DNA of 64,000 nt from Oscillospiraceae bacterium (GCA_015066085.1 SVPA01000007.1:1-64000), one strand, 5' to 3'. Counted from the first letter of the stretch, positions 10,005 to 20,441 are shown. Numbers and translations: made by a program. Notes: a model not told the origin generated them from the letters alone.

Positions 10005-13000
10005 TTAAGCATTAGGATATTCTTCGATTTTTCGTTTGATTTCGTTGTCAGCAATAATTGACCATTTGTTTATTGCGTCTTTAGCGTTAGAGCCGTCGTT
10101 GATTACAGACCAGAACGCTTGGTCAATGGCACGAGCCATATAGTAGGAACCGGGAACTTCGGGAACCTCTTTAACCTCTTTCCACTGTTCAGTTATAGTT
10201 TCAAGAGCAGCGGGGTCCCAAGCCATCTTTTTAAAGGCCTCAACATTCGCAGTTGTAACACGTCCGAGAGGTCCGATAACCGATTCAACGTTGTTTGAAT
10301 AACGGGTTTGGGTTTCTGCGGAAGTCCACCATTTAAGGAATTCCCAAGCCTCTTTCCAATGAGAACTTGCTTTAACAATTGCACAACCCGAACCTGCACC
10401 TGCTATTGTGCGGTTGATTTCGCCGGTTTCCTCGTTAAGAGTTCCGGGAACCTTTGCAACAGCCCAACGACCATCGATTTCGGGCGCTGCACTGTAGATT
10501 GTAAGATAAACCGAATATCCGGCTATACCAAGAGGCATAGAACCGTTACGGAAGCGGTTATAGAAATCGGCTTCCTTAAGATAACCGTAGTCGGTATAGA
10601 TTTCGGTCCATTCTTCGAAAATTTGAATTCCCTTAACCGAGTTTATAGCCGAAGCGTTAAGTTCATCGTTATAAATTTTTAGTCCCGCTTGCTGCATTAA
10701 CGAAGGATAAATATGTAGCGAACCTACGCCGGCGTCAACGGTTGTAGCCGCCGCAATTTGTGTATAAGGTACATACACATTCATATTATAACGCTGAATA
10801 ATTGTTGCACAGTATAGGAATTCTTCCCAAGTGTTTGGAACGGTAAGACCTAAATCCTCAAACACGTCGGTACGGTAGAACATGCTATAGAAAACCTGTG
10901 TATCAGGTAATGCATAGAGTTTTCCGTTGTATTCATAAGGTGTGAAGGCGGTAATTCCGTCGGCATCTTCACCTTTTTCGTTTTTAGGTCCGTTTTGGAA
11001 ACGGTTTATTATGTTATCAAATTCGGGGTCTTTATATTTTGGGTCGTCTCTAAAAGTATAGAGGTCTAAAAGCGCACCACGAATTCCGTAGTTAACAGGA
11101 TATGTTCTTGAAAGATGGAGTTGGACATCGGGGAAGTTGTCGGCAAGAAGTCCGTTAATAAGAGAAGCCGAAACGATTTGAAGGTTAACATTTATTCCCG
11201 TTTGGGCGGTAAAGGAGTCTTGAATTAAGGAGTTAAGAGCCATTGTCTGGTCACGGCCCCAGTTTACCCACATTTTAAGGGTAACTGCGTCGGAGTCAGC
11301 GTCTTCATTATATAAAGAGTAGTCGTTTACGAAGGAGGACACCAAACGCTCTACCTCAAACCAAAGTTTTTCAAAAACATTCTTCTCGTTAGACCAGGTG
11401 AAATCCTGACCGGCATAAACAAACTGCATTTCGTCGATAGTTACGGGCAGTTTCTTCATTTCAGAAAGCCAAGAAGAAAGGGCTGTGTAGTTTGAGTAAT
11501 AGTCCTTTACGTAGATATGAGCAATATAGGGAGCGTCAAGCATTTGATTGATGACACGGTCCATATTGTTCATTGCCGCAATATACTGCGAACCGCGCTT
11601 TCCGGTTTGCTTCTTTATGTCCTCAACAAGAGCGCGAAGTTCAGCGGAAGCGTCCTCTAAAGTTTCGGTAAAGGTCGGAATCTGGCGGAAAAGTTCGTAG
11701 TCACGATTAACGTCCGGATTTTCGGAAGTAATCATAACTATCTGCAAATACATATCACCGATTGACTTAACGACATCATAAAGGCGGTCATACGAATCAG
11801 CAGATTTACCTAAGGTCGCCTTCATAGACAGGGTGTGAGGACCCTTGTCAAGCCAAATGTAATAGGCTTCGCCATCTTCTTTAAAGATATAATCTCTCCA
11901 GCCGGTATCGTAAGAGAAGCAAAGTTCTTTTGCTTCGGCAAAAGGAGTTTTTCCGTCGATTTTAATCCAACGCCAACTTTCGCCGTTAACAACTTCGCTC
12001 TGCTTATAACGGGCACCAAATTTATAGTAACCCGCTTCTTTAACCTCGAACTCCCAGGTAATTTCCTGGCCGGGAGTTTGCCAACTTGTGCCGCCGATAT
12101 TGTTTATCTTTGTAAGGAAACTATCGATAGGCTGCATTTCTGCATTTCCGTTGGTGGCTTTAGGAATTAAGGAATTGTCGTTTTTAAGAACTGCATCTTC
12201 GCCCTGAATAATAATAGGTTCAATTTCTAGGTTTTCTTTGAGTTTGCTGCTGTCGAAATACTCATTATAATATATAGGAGTTTCGGGGGCAACAAAACCA
12301 ACCCTTGAAATCAAAGCATTATGACCCTGTCCAACAAGCGTTATTTTATGCTGGCCTGCGGTAAGATAGAAAAGATAGGGGTCAATAACAACGCCGGTAT
12401 TATCTTCTGCTAAACGCTCAACTACTTCTCCGGTAAGTTGTTGCTCCGGAGCAATTTCGTTACCCTTTGCATCCTCACGCCATTTCTGGCTGGGGTCATC
12501 GGGATTGGCTTGAACATTTATCCAGTCGCGCGAGAAGGAGAGTTTTTGTGCTCCGTCAAAGAGATACTCGTTCGAGCCATCAAGAAGGAGTCCCAACTCA
12601 ACGTTAACGCCGGTGGTTGAAGGGAGGTATTCAAAATAGAAATTGTAAAAGGCGTCTTTGGGAACGTTAACGGTCCAGGTAACAGTTCCTTTTCCGCCAA
12701 CCCAATCAAGAACGTTTCTTTCAACGTCCTTGCCGTCAGCCTTTGTTTTATAATTGTTGGTTGCAGTTGCAGAGCCCTTTGCGTCTTCACTTGCAAAAAC
12801 GCCGCTTGCACCGTCAACAACAACATTGTCTTCTTCGGTTGCATAGGGCTTTTCGCCTATCGACGAAAGATAGTCTTTGTAACTTGTAATTTCGGAGTTA
12901 TCCGAAGTTATAAGCGACCCGGCTCCTTCGGAAGCGCCGCTTCCGTTCTCGGCCGTTACGCCGAGCGGAAGGGCGGCAACCATTAAAGCAATGGCAATTG

Positions 13001-13034
13001 CCACGCCCGTCAGTTGTAAAAATCTCTTACGCAT
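10005..13034 (-). CDS. Very large extracellular solute-binding protein with N-terminal carbohydrate-binding-like modules
   Basis: 1009 aa; signal peptide; N-terminal beta-rich CBM-like repeats; C-terminal half is SBP family 1 (YNGKLYALPDTQ, WEFLKWWTSAETQ). Confidence 0.85.
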   Translation of the reverse strand: MRKRFLQLTGVAIAIALMVAALPLGVTAENGSGASEGAGSLITSDNSEITSYKDYLSSIGEKPYATEEDNVVVDGASGVFASEDAKGSATATNNYKTKADGKDVERNVLDWVGGKGTVTWTVNVPKDAFYNFYFEYLPSTTGVNVELGLLLDGSNEYLFDGAQKLSFSRDWINVQANPDDPSQKWREDAKGNEIAPEQQLTGEVVERLAEDNTGVVIDPYLFYLTAGQHKITLVGQGHNALISRVGFVAPETPIYYNEYFDSSKLKENLEIEPIIIQGEDAVLKNDNSLIPKATNGNAEMQPIDSFLTKINNIGGTSWQTPGQEITWEFEVKEAGYYKFGARYKQSEVVNGESWRWIKIDGKTPFAEAKELCFSYDTGWRDYIFKEDGEAYYIWLDKGPHTLSMKATLGKSADSYDRLYDVVKSIGDMYLQIVMITSENPDVNRDYELFRQIPTFTETLEDASAELRALVEDIKKQTGKRGSQYIAAMNNMDRVINQMLDAPYIAHIYVKDYYSNYTALSSWLSEMKKLPVTIDEMQFVYAGQDFTWSNEKNVFEKLWFEVERLVSSFVNDYSLYNEDADSDAVTLKMWVNWGRDQTMALNSLIQDSFTAQTGINVNLQIVSASLINGLLADNFPDVQLHLSRTYPVNYGIRGALLDLYTFRDDPKYKDPEFDNIINRFQNGPKNEKGEDADGITAFTPYEYNGKLYALPDTQVFYSMFYRTDVFEDLGLTVPNTWEEFLYCATIIQRYNMNVYVPYTQIAAATTVDAGVGSLHIYPSLMQQAGLKIYNDELNASAINSVKGIQIFEEWTEIYTDYGYLKEADFYNRFRNGSMPLGIAGYSVYLTIYSAAPEIDGRWAVAKVPGTLNEETGEINRTIAGAGSGCAIVKASSHWKEAWEFLKWWTSAETQTRYSNNVESVIGPLGRVTTANVEAFKKMAWDPAALETITEQWKEVKEVPEVPGSYYMARAIDQAFWSVINDGSNAKDAINKWSIIADNEIKRKIEEYPNA

Positions 13035-13068
13035 TAGTTTACTCCAATAATATCAAATTGCACGAACC

Positions 13069-14595
13069 TTAATTTCTTTCGAAATCAATATATGTGTCGT
13101 CGAGCCAAATTTTTCCGTTGCTCTTTTGATATAGACGGAAATAGTCTATGAAGTACTCTCCGGGAAGGTCGTCAAGACTGTCTTCAATCTGTCCTGCCGA
13201 AGTTCCGGTAGAGTCGTTTGCGGTTAAGTGGTTGTTGAAGTTTATATAAGCGGGGTCAGAGAAACCGGTCATATCTTTACAGAAGTCGTAAGATTTAGAA
13301 GTGTCGAAAGTAATGAAAACTTTTCCGTCAAAGTACATTCTAACAACATTCTTATCCCATTCCCAACCGTAAGTATGATACTGCAGATTTCTGGTTTCAA
13401 GGTCGGTAAGTTGGAATTCTGTTCCTTCGTACTTCCAGCCCGAAACGTGTCTTTTATATTCAGCGGCATTACACTTAGAGCAGGGGGTTCCGCCTTCATA
13501 CCATCTGTGGATGTTGGCGCCGCCCGTACCGTTTTCTCTTCCGGGAACCTCAAGAACGTCGAACTCTACATAATAATGGGAGGTTCTGGTAACTCCGTAT
13601 TTCTTGGCAACGTCGTCACCCGTTTTAGACCAGAAGGAAGGCCACATTCCTCTGAAGAAGGGCATTCTGGCGCGGATTTCTGCATATCCGTAGGTAAAGT
13701 TCATATGATATCTGGTGGTAGTACCGTAAGGCATTTTATACTGTGTGCCTTCACGCTCGGGATCGAAGTAACGGATTCCACGGAGTTTAAGTCTTCCGTC
13801 TGCAGTGTCGATTACATCGCGGTCATAGGAAGTCTCTCCCTTTGTGGTTCCGGTCATGGTTTCTTCGAAGCCCCATTTGGTCATATCAACTTCCTCAGCC
13901 TCGAACTCGTCGCCCCAAACATATTTATAGCCACTAAGGAAGGTAGTGGTCGAGAAGTCGGTTTTAACCTCAAAGGTGTTAGCCTTGTTCTTTGCGGGAG
14001 CGGTGCGGATAAATTTATGTACCGCAGAGTCAACGGTTACATTGTGACCGCCGTCAAATACAAGTTTTTTGCCCGAAACCGAAACCTTGATTTCGCCTTC
14101 GCCGAGATTCTTGTTGCTCTGGCTTCTCTTGGTTTTTCCGATAAGGATTTCCTTAGCAGTTTCAGAGGTAGCGTCGGTAACAATTGAAAGGGTTACATTA
14201 GCAGATTTCTTGTAATAGTCTTGGAGGGCGGTTGCTGTTTTTCTTGCAGCAGCATTTCCGGCCGGTACAACTATAACATAGCCTGCAGGACCATCCCAGT
14301 TTACAGTTTTGTACTCAAAAACACCATCTGTGTCAACGGGCTTTTCGTTTCCTGCTTCTTCTTTGTATGCAGGACGATGCTCTCCGTCGTTTTCATCTTT
14401 ATCAGGCTCGTCGGAAGCAGTGCCGAAAAGTTTATCGAAGAAACTTCCAACATTTCCTTTGCCCTCGCTTGATGTGTTATTGCTTGTTGCACCCTGACTT
14501 GAAGCATCGGTCTGACTTCCCTGGCCACAAGCAGCAAGAGAAAGCACCAATACTGCGACCAAAATCAGACTAATGCCTTTTTTCAACAACTTCAT
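13069..14595 (-). CDS. Glycoside hydrolase family 16 lipoprotein (beta-glucanase/laminarinase-like)
   Basis: Lipobox LSLAACGQ; catalytic ExDxxE motif in YYVEFDVLEVPGRE; YHTYGWEWDKNVVRMYFDGK typical of GH16. Confidence 0.9.
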   Translation of the reverse strand: MKLLKKGISLILVAVLVLSLAACGQGSQTDASSQGATSNNTSSEGKGNVGSFFDKLFGTASDEPDKDENDGEHRPAYKEEAGNEKPVDTDGVFEYKTVNWDGPAGYVIVVPAGNAAARKTATALQDYYKKSANVTLSIVTDATSETAKEILIGKTKRSQSNKNLGEGEIKVSVSGKKLVFDGGHNVTVDSAVHKFIRTAPAKNKANTFEVKTDFSTTTFLSGYKYVWGDEFEAEEVDMTKWGFEETMTGTTKGETSYDRDVIDTADGRLKLRGIRYFDPEREGTQYKMPYGTTTRYHMNFTYGYAEIRARMPFFRGMWPSFWSKTGDDVAKKYGVTRTSHYYVEFDVLEVPGRENGTGGANIHRWYEGGTPCSKCNAAEYKRHVSGWKYEGTEFQLTDLETRNLQYHTYGWEWDKNVVRMYFDGKVFITFDTSKSYDFCKDMTGFSDPAYINFNNHLTANDSTGTSAGQIEDSLDDLPGEYFIDYFRLYQKSNGKIWLDDTYIDFERN

Positions 14596-15126
14596 AAAAA
14601 AACCTCCAGTTATTTTGTTTTTTCAAAATATAATAACAGACAATAATACATTCTGTGTTCCCATTATACACCATAAGTAATATTAAATAAATACACTTTT
14701 CTGCTTTTAATACGGACAAATCTGCTAAATAATTTTTGTTGTAAAACACGCTTTCGGGCGCCAAAATATGCAAAATGTTAAAACAAACCGCCTGTTTTGT
14801 GGACAATATGTTGTGTTTCTGTTAAATTTTACTCACTACAAATTGATTTTTGTGGCCGAAAGCAAAAGCCGATACTCCGTGTTTTTTCGTGCGGATTAAC
14901 AGAATTATGATGTATTAAAACGCCCTTTGTGTTCGATTTTATTTCTTTTGTGCGATTTGTACAAAAAACCCCTTAAACTCTTTGGTTGCGGGGCGGTTTT
15001 TTGTCGTTTTTGATGGTTTTTCTGTCTTAAAAGTCGACTCTTTTTTTGCAAATTTCTCTTCTGTTTCTTTTTTTGCGCTCGTCAAATTTTCTGTGTTGAA
15101 AGGATGCTTTTTTAGCGTTTTTTCTT

Positions 15127-15160
15127 AAAACATACACCTTTCGGTGTGTTTCTTTTTTTG
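15127..15160. terminator. Hairpin followed by T-tract in the long intergenic region before trkA
   Basis: aaacatacacc ttt cggtgtgttt then ctttttttg. Confidence 0.4.
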
Positions 15161-15291
15161 CCGCCGAACCCCTTTCTAAAATGAAAACTTCAGTTTATTT
15201 TTCATATATATTATATATATCGAAACCTCTCTCTTGAATATTTTTGATTTTTGGGGTATAATTAGTAAAATCGTATATTCGAGGTGTGCGG

Positions 15292-16647
15292 ATGAAAATT
15301 ATAATTTGCGGTGTCGGAAAGGTCGGCACCAACCTCATAAAACTGTTAAGCGAGGAAAATCACGACATTACGGTTATTGATGCCGACCGAAAAGCCGTTG
15401 AGGCCGCCGTTAACGACTTTGATGTTATCGGTTTCTGCGGAAACGGCGCTTCTTTCCCGATTCAAGAGGAAGCCGGGGTTTCAAACTGTGATGTTTTTAT
15501 TGCCGTGTCCGGCAGTGACGAACTTAATATCATGAGTTGTATGGTAGCTTCAAAAATCGGAAGCGGCAAAACGGTTGCCCGTGTTCGCAATACCGATTAT
15601 TCGGGACAACTTCTGTTTATGCAAAACAAACTCGGTATCGACCTGCTGATAAATCCCGAATTCGAAACGGCGCAGGATATTGCGAGAATTGTTGAGTTCC
15701 CCGCCGCAACCAAAATTGAAACTTTTGCAAAAGGACGAATTGACCTTGCCGAAATAACCGTTCCTAAAGACAGCGTTCTCAGCGGACTTGTTCTTTCTGA
15801 TTTAAGAAAGGTTATTGACGCCTCTTTTCTTGTTTGTGCCGCTTGCAGAGATGACGAGGTCTTTGTTCCGTCGGGAAATTTTGTTGTTGAGGGGGGCGAC
15901 AAACTCTATTTTACCGCGCCCCGTCGTGCTCTTCCCAAAATTTTTAAAGCAATCGGCCTTGAGAAAAAGAAGATTCGCTCGGTAATGATAATCGGCGGAA
16001 GCCGAACCGCTTTCTATCTTGCAAAGCACCTTATTAAAGCAGGTATTACGGTTAAAATTATCGAGGTTGACTTCGACCGCGCCTCTATGCTTGAATCGAA
16101 ACTCGAGGGCTGTTCGGTTGTCTGCGGTGACGGAACCGACCCCGAACTTCTGGCAGAAGAGGGTATCAGCAACTTCGACGCCGTTATCGGTCTTACCCAG
16201 ATAGACGAAGAAAACATCATTCTTTGTATGCACGCCGAAAAACAAGGGGTTAAAAAGACCGCTTGTAAAGTAAACCGCGACCCTCTGGCAAAAATGGTTG
16301 AGGGGATTCTTCCCGATTGCAGTGTGGTTTGTCCCAAACAAGGGGTTGCGGATATTATTCTTCGCTATGTCCGAGCCATTGATAACGCCGACGGCAATAT
16401 TTTAACCCTTTATAAAATCCTTTCCGACCGCGCGGAAGCAACCGAATTTCTTGCAACCGAAAACTCTGCCGTTGTCGGAAAGTCGATTAAAGAATTACGC
16501 CTTAAGAAAAATCTTATTATCGCCTGTGTCAGCAGAGGAAGAAGCGTTATTATTCCTAACGGCGACACCGAAATTTTAGCCGGCGACAGCGTAATTGTTA
16601 TTACGGCAGACAGGAAAATTTCCTCTCTTGCCGATATTCTGGAGTAA
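15292..16647 (+). CDS. trkA: Trk system potassium transport regulatory protein TrkA
   Basis: Two Rossmann/TrkA-N (IICGVGKVGTNL; MIIGGSRTAFYLAKHL) and TrkA-C domains; gaggtg RBS favours ATG at 15292 over the listed 15286. Confidence 0.93.
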   Translation: MKIIICGVGKVGTNLIKLLSEENHDITVIDADRKAVEAAVNDFDVIGFCGNGASFPIQEEAGVSNCDVFIAVSGSDELNIMSCMVASKIGSGKTVARVRNTDYSGQLLFMQNKLGIDLLINPEFETAQDIARIVEFPAATKIETFAKGRIDLAEITVPKDSVLSGLVLSDLRKVIDASFLVCAACRDDEVFVPSGNFVVEGGDKLYFTAPRRALPKIFKAIGLEKKKIRSVMIIGGSRTAFYLAKHLIKAGITVKIIEVDFDRASMLESKLEGCSVVCGDGTDPELLAEEGISNFDAVIGLTQIDEENIILCMHAEKQGVKKTACKVNRDPLAKMVEGILPDCSVVCPKQGVADIILRYVRAIDNADGNILTLYKILSDRAEATEFLATENSAVVGKSIKELRLKKNLIIACVSRGRSVIIPNGDTEILAGDSVIVITADRKISSLADILE

Positions 16648-16653
16648 AACCTT

Positions 16654-18105
16654 ATGAATAACAGAATGGTTTTTTATATTCTGGGCAGAATTGTTTTCTC
16701 AATAGGGGCGGTAATGCTCCTGCCGCTGACCTGTGCGATTATATACGGCGAAAGTCTTCTCCCTTTTCTGATTCCTTTGGGCCTTTGTTTGCTTTTAGGC
16801 TTTTTTCTCTCCTTTAAAAAGCCCCAAAACACAAAACTTTCGGCACGGGACGGCTTTGTCAGCGTAGGAATTGCCTGGATTGTTATTTCTCTTTTCGGTT
16901 GTCTTCCTTATATTATAAGCGGGGCAATTCCGAACTTTATAGACGCCTTTTTTGAGGCGGTTTCGGGCTTTAGCACAACGGGTGCAACGGTCTTAGCCGA
17001 CATTGAAGCGCAGGACAAGAGTATTCTTCTCTGGCGTTGCTTTACCCAGTGGCTTGGCGGAATGGGTGTTCTGGTCTTTCTTCTTGCCATACTTCCAAAA
17101 TCAGACAACACGTCCTCAAGATATATGCACCTTATGAAAGCCGAAGTCCCCGGCCCTACGGTTGACAAACTTGTTGCGAGAATTTCCGACACCGCAAGGG
17201 TTCTTTACGGAATTTATATTCTTCTTACCGCCATTGAGTTTGTTTTGCTCCTCTTTGGCGAAATGAACGCCTTTGAGGCTCTCTCCCACGCCATCTCGAC
17301 GGCGGGAACGGGCGGTTTTGGGGTTAAAAACGACTCCTTTGCCTCCTACTCGGCATACAGTCAGTATGTCGTTTCGGTCTTTATGCTTCTTTTCGGCGTA
17401 AATTTAAGCCTTTTCTTCCTTTTTGTAACCGGCCATATTCTCAGGGTGTTAAAAAGCGAAGAACTCTGGGTTTATATTGGAATTGTCGGGCTTTCGACCG
17501 TCGCTATCGCTATAACCATTTTTTCTTCGACAAGCGGCATAGAGGAGACTTTCCGCACCTCTCTGTTTCAGGTTGCGGCGATTATTTCAACAACCGGCTT
17601 TGTTTCGGCAGACTTTGAGCAGTGGTCGGGTTTTGCATGGCTTATTTTTCTGCTTTTAATGTTCTGCGGCGGCTGTGCGGGTTCTACGGCGGGCGGAATG
17701 AAGGTTTCAAGGCTTCTTTTGCTCTTTAAAAACGGAAAACGCCAGGTAAAATATATTCAGCACCCACGCAGCGTGCTTTCGGTTAAACTTGACGGCAAAA
17801 CGGTTGACCACGAAACTATCCGCGGCACAACCTCTTATGTTATTATGTTGGTTGCCATCTTTATTGTTTCCGCCCTTGTTGTTATTGCAATTGAAGGCTG
17901 TGACCTTGTTACAGGAATATCCTCGGTTGCAACCTGTCTTAACAATGTAGGTCCCGGTCTTGGCGAGGTCGGACCAACCGACAACTTCCTTTTCTTAAAC
18001 CCAATCACAAAACTTATTCTTTGTTTCGATATGCTTGCGGGCCGTCTTGAACTTTTCCCGATGCTTATCCTCTTCTCCCCGTCAACCTGGAAAAAGTTTG
18101 CATAA
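16654..18105 (+). CDS. trkH: TrkH family potassium uptake protein
   Basis: K+ channel-like filter segments (TTGATVLADIE, STAGTGGFGVKN, STTGFVSADF); directly follows trkA. Confidence 0.93.
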   Translation: MNNRMVFYILGRIVFSIGAVMLLPLTCAIIYGESLLPFLIPLGLCLLLGFFLSFKKPQNTKLSARDGFVSVGIAWIVISLFGCLPYIISGAIPNFIDAFFEAVSGFSTTGATVLADIEAQDKSILLWRCFTQWLGGMGVLVFLLAILPKSDNTSSRYMHLMKAEVPGPTVDKLVARISDTARVLYGIYILLTAIEFVLLLFGEMNAFEALSHAISTAGTGGFGVKNDSFASYSAYSQYVVSVFMLLFGVNLSLFFLFVTGHILRVLKSEELWVYIGIVGLSTVAIAITIFSSTSGIEETFRTSLFQVAAIISTTGFVSADFEQWSGFAWLIFLLLMFCGGCAGSTAGGMKVSRLLLLFKNGKRQVKYIQHPRSVLSVKLDGKTVDHETIRGTTSYVIMLVAIFIVSALVVIAIEGCDLVTGISSVATCLNNVGPGLGEVGPTDNFLFLNPITKLILCFDMLAGRLELFPMLILFSPSTWKKFA

Positions 18106-18109
18106 ATAT

Positions 18110-18147
18110 ACCGCTGTTACAGTAGATTGTAACAGCGGTTTTATTTT
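18110..18147 (+). terminator. Rho-independent terminator after trkH
   Basis: accgctgttaca gtagat tgtaacagcggt followed by tttattttt. Confidence 0.8.
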
Positions 18148-18163
18148 TGCGGAGGTGGTTTTT

Positions 18164-19408
18164 TTGGAGGAAAAATTCGGTTCTAAAACCGCCTTTATAA
18201 TGGCTTCGGTCGGCTCGGCAGTGGGGCTTGGAAATGTTTTCAGATTTCCCTCTCTTGCGGTTAAATACGGGCTTGTTTTTCTCCCCGTTTATACCCTTTT
18301 GCTTGTTTTTCTCGGTCTTCCCCTTGTTTTAAGCGAACTCGCTTTGGGTCGTGCTTTCGGTTCAAATCCGCAAAAGGCCTTTAATCAAGCCCAAAAAACA
18401 GGCAAAACGGTCGGCAGACTTTCGCTTCTTAACTGCTTTATTGTTATGAGTTACTATACCCTGCTTTTCTCCTTTGTTTTAGCGCAGTCGGTTTCTTCGG
18501 CGTTAGAGGTTTTTTCCTTTAATCTTCCCCCTAAAACCGACTTTTTTGAGTCTGGCCTTTTCTTTGTTTTTATTAGTTGGTGCCTTGTTTTGCTGTGTTT
18601 CGGAAGCGCAAATCGGCTTGGTAAAATTTCAACCGTCGGTATGGTAGCGTCCTGCCTTATTCTTGTTTCTCTTGCCCTTTTTTGCGCCCTTAAAAGCCCC
18701 GAAAAACTCTCCCTTTTTTGCCACTTTACCCCCTCTTTTCTGTTTTTGCCGTCCTTTTGGCTTGACGCCGTGGGGCAGGTCTTTTTCAGTCTGTCGGTAA
18801 CGGTCGGAGTTATGGTCGCTTACGGCGCTTTTTTAGACAAAAAAGAAAGCCTTGCGGTTTGCTCGGCGATTATTGCCTTTTTTGATATGGGTGTTTCGCT
18901 TGTTGCAACCGTAATTTACGCCTGTGTTTCCCCGAGTTCTTTAGGAACAACCCAAAGTCTTTCGGTCTATTCTTCCGCTTTTTCTTCTTTCGGGCTTTTA
19001 GGAACGGTTTTTTCTTTTCTTTTCTATTTAAGCCTTGCTTTTTTGTGTCTTGACTCGGTTGAAGCCTATTTAAAATCGGTAGTTTTAGGTTTGTCGGGCA
19101 AAGTTTTAGGAAAAGAGCGACACCGCGCCTTTGCCGTCGCCTTTTTTTCGGCTTTTTTTGGTGTAATAATTCTCTTTTTCGGGTTAACCGACTTTTTTGA
19201 CGGCAAAGTTGCCCCCTTTTTAGCCCTCTTGGTCGGTTTTGGCGAAGCGGTAGTTTTTGCTAAACTTTCAAAAGAAAAAACGCTTTACAGCGAAATCTTT
19301 ATAAAAAACCGCCCTTTTCTTTGGTCTTTTTACCGCTTTTGCGTCACCCTTGTTATTCCTCCTCTTCTCGCCCTTCTTTTTTTGTCGGAATTCTTTTTTA
19401 GCCCTTGA
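18164..19408 (+). CDS. Sodium-dependent transporter (NSS/SNF family)
   Basis: FGSKTAFIMASVGSAVGLGNVFRFP is the NSS signature; TTG start with ggaggt RBS; listed upstream start overlaps trkH and its terminator. Confidence 0.88.
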   Translation: MEEKFGSKTAFIMASVGSAVGLGNVFRFPSLAVKYGLVFLPVYTLLLVFLGLPLVLSELALGRAFGSNPQKAFNQAQKTGKTVGRLSLLNCFIVMSYYTLLFSFVLAQSVSSALEVFSFNLPPKTDFFESGLFFVFISWCLVLLCFGSANRLGKISTVGMVASCLILVSLALFCALKSPEKLSLFCHFTPSFLFLPSFWLDAVGQVFFSLSVTVGVMVAYGAFLDKKESLAVCSAIIAFFDMGVSLVATVIYACVSPSSLGTTQSLSVYSSAFSSFGLLGTVFSFLFYLSLAFLCLDSVEAYLKSVVLGLSGKVLGKERHRAFAVAFFSAFFGVIILFFGLTDFFDGKVAPFLALLVGFGEAVVFAKLSKEKTLYSEIFIKNRPFLWSFYRFCVTLVIPPLLALLFLSEFFFSP

Positions 19409-19464
19409 AATTTACCGGATATTATCGTAAAATTATAATAACTTAATTCTTTTCGAGGTTTTTT

Positions 19465-20088
19465 ATGGAAAAAAGATTTGTTATTACCATTGCCAGAGGT
19501 TTTGGAAGCGGAGGAAAGGAAATTGCCCGGTTAGTTGCTTCAAAACTCGGCATAAACTGTCACGAGCATAGTATTTTAACCCTGGCTTCCGGGCTTAGCG
19601 GTCTTGACCGTTCGCATTTTGCAAGTGCCGACGAGAAACTTTTAAAGCCAAGCCTTCTGTCTTCTATTAAAGAAACTTTTTCAATCGATTCAGAGGGTCG
19701 CTTTGTTTCAAACGACGAACTTTTCGGTTATGAAGCGCAAATTATGAAAGGTCTTGCCGCTTCGGAGAGTTGCGTTATTGTTGGCAAGGCGGCCGACTAT
19801 GTGCTTCGTGATGTAGATAATGTCTTCAGTTTCTATATTGAGGCGCCCCGTGCCTACTGCCTTGCAAATGTTATGCGAAAAATGGATGTTACCGAGCAAG
19901 AGGCAAACGAACTCATTACCAAAACCGACAAATACCGTGCCGATTTTTATAAGTATGTAACCAAAGGCAACTATTGGACAAACCCCGTAAACTATGACCT
20001 TACCCTTAACAGCGAAAGGGTCGGAAAAGAAAATTGCGTTCAGGTTATAGTGGATTATGTGAATATGATGCTTAAAAAAGGTGAATAA
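19465..20088 (+). CDS. Cytidylate kinase-like family protein
   Basis: ITIARGFGSGGKEIARLVASKLGI; characteristic size and C-terminus. Confidence 0.88.
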   Translation: MEKRFVITIARGFGSGGKEIARLVASKLGINCHEHSILTLASGLSGLDRSHFASADEKLLKPSLLSSIKETFSIDSEGRFVSNDELFGYEAQIMKGLAASESCVIVGKAADYVLRDVDNVFSFYIEAPRAYCLANVMRKMDVTEQEANELITKTDKYRADFYKYVTKGNYWTNPVNYDLTLNSERVGKENCVQVIVDYVNMMLKKGE

Positions 20089-20090
20089 CA

Positions 20091-20306
20091 GTGAAAGAAA
20101 CCTTGCTTTTTATCGGCAGTTGGCTTGGAGTAATGGCTCTTATAGGCTGTGCTTTGCTGATTACCAAAAAACTTGCCGATTTTATTAGTAAAAAAAGAGC
20201 AAAAACCGATAAAAGCGACTCTCCGGGCGGAGAGTTTAGAAACCCTTATTATATTTCTCCCGAAGAAGCAAACGCTATAAAAGAGCAAACCGAAAAGTTT
20301 AATTAA
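20091..20306 (+). CDS. Small membrane hypothetical protein
   Basis: 71 aa, one N-terminal TM helix, tightly follows the previous gene. Confidence 0.6.
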   Translation: MKETLLFIGSWLGVMALIGCALLITKKLADFISKKRAKTDKSDSPGGEFRNPYYISPEEANAIKEQTEKFN

Positions 20307-20336
20307 AATTTTTCTTTACTTTTCAAAACTCTTGTG

Positions 20337-20440
20337 CTATACTACTATGGCTACCGCTTTCTATGCTTTAGGCGACTGCCTTGTTTTTAAGGAATCACCT
20401 GACCTATTGCTTGGATTGCGGCGGACAAAATATTAAATGA
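20337..20440 (+). promoter_or_regulatory. Possible rpsO 5' leader (S15 autoregulatory region)
   Basis: ~100 nt GC-richer structured UTR between a tatact -10-like box and rpsO; S15 leaders are common here. Not folded. Confidence 0.35.
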
Positions 20441-20441
20441 G

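Noticed and set aside
13228-14187. 319-aa plus-strand ORF opposite GH16
   Set aside because: Antisense of a GH16 gene with catalytic motif; no recognisable domain.
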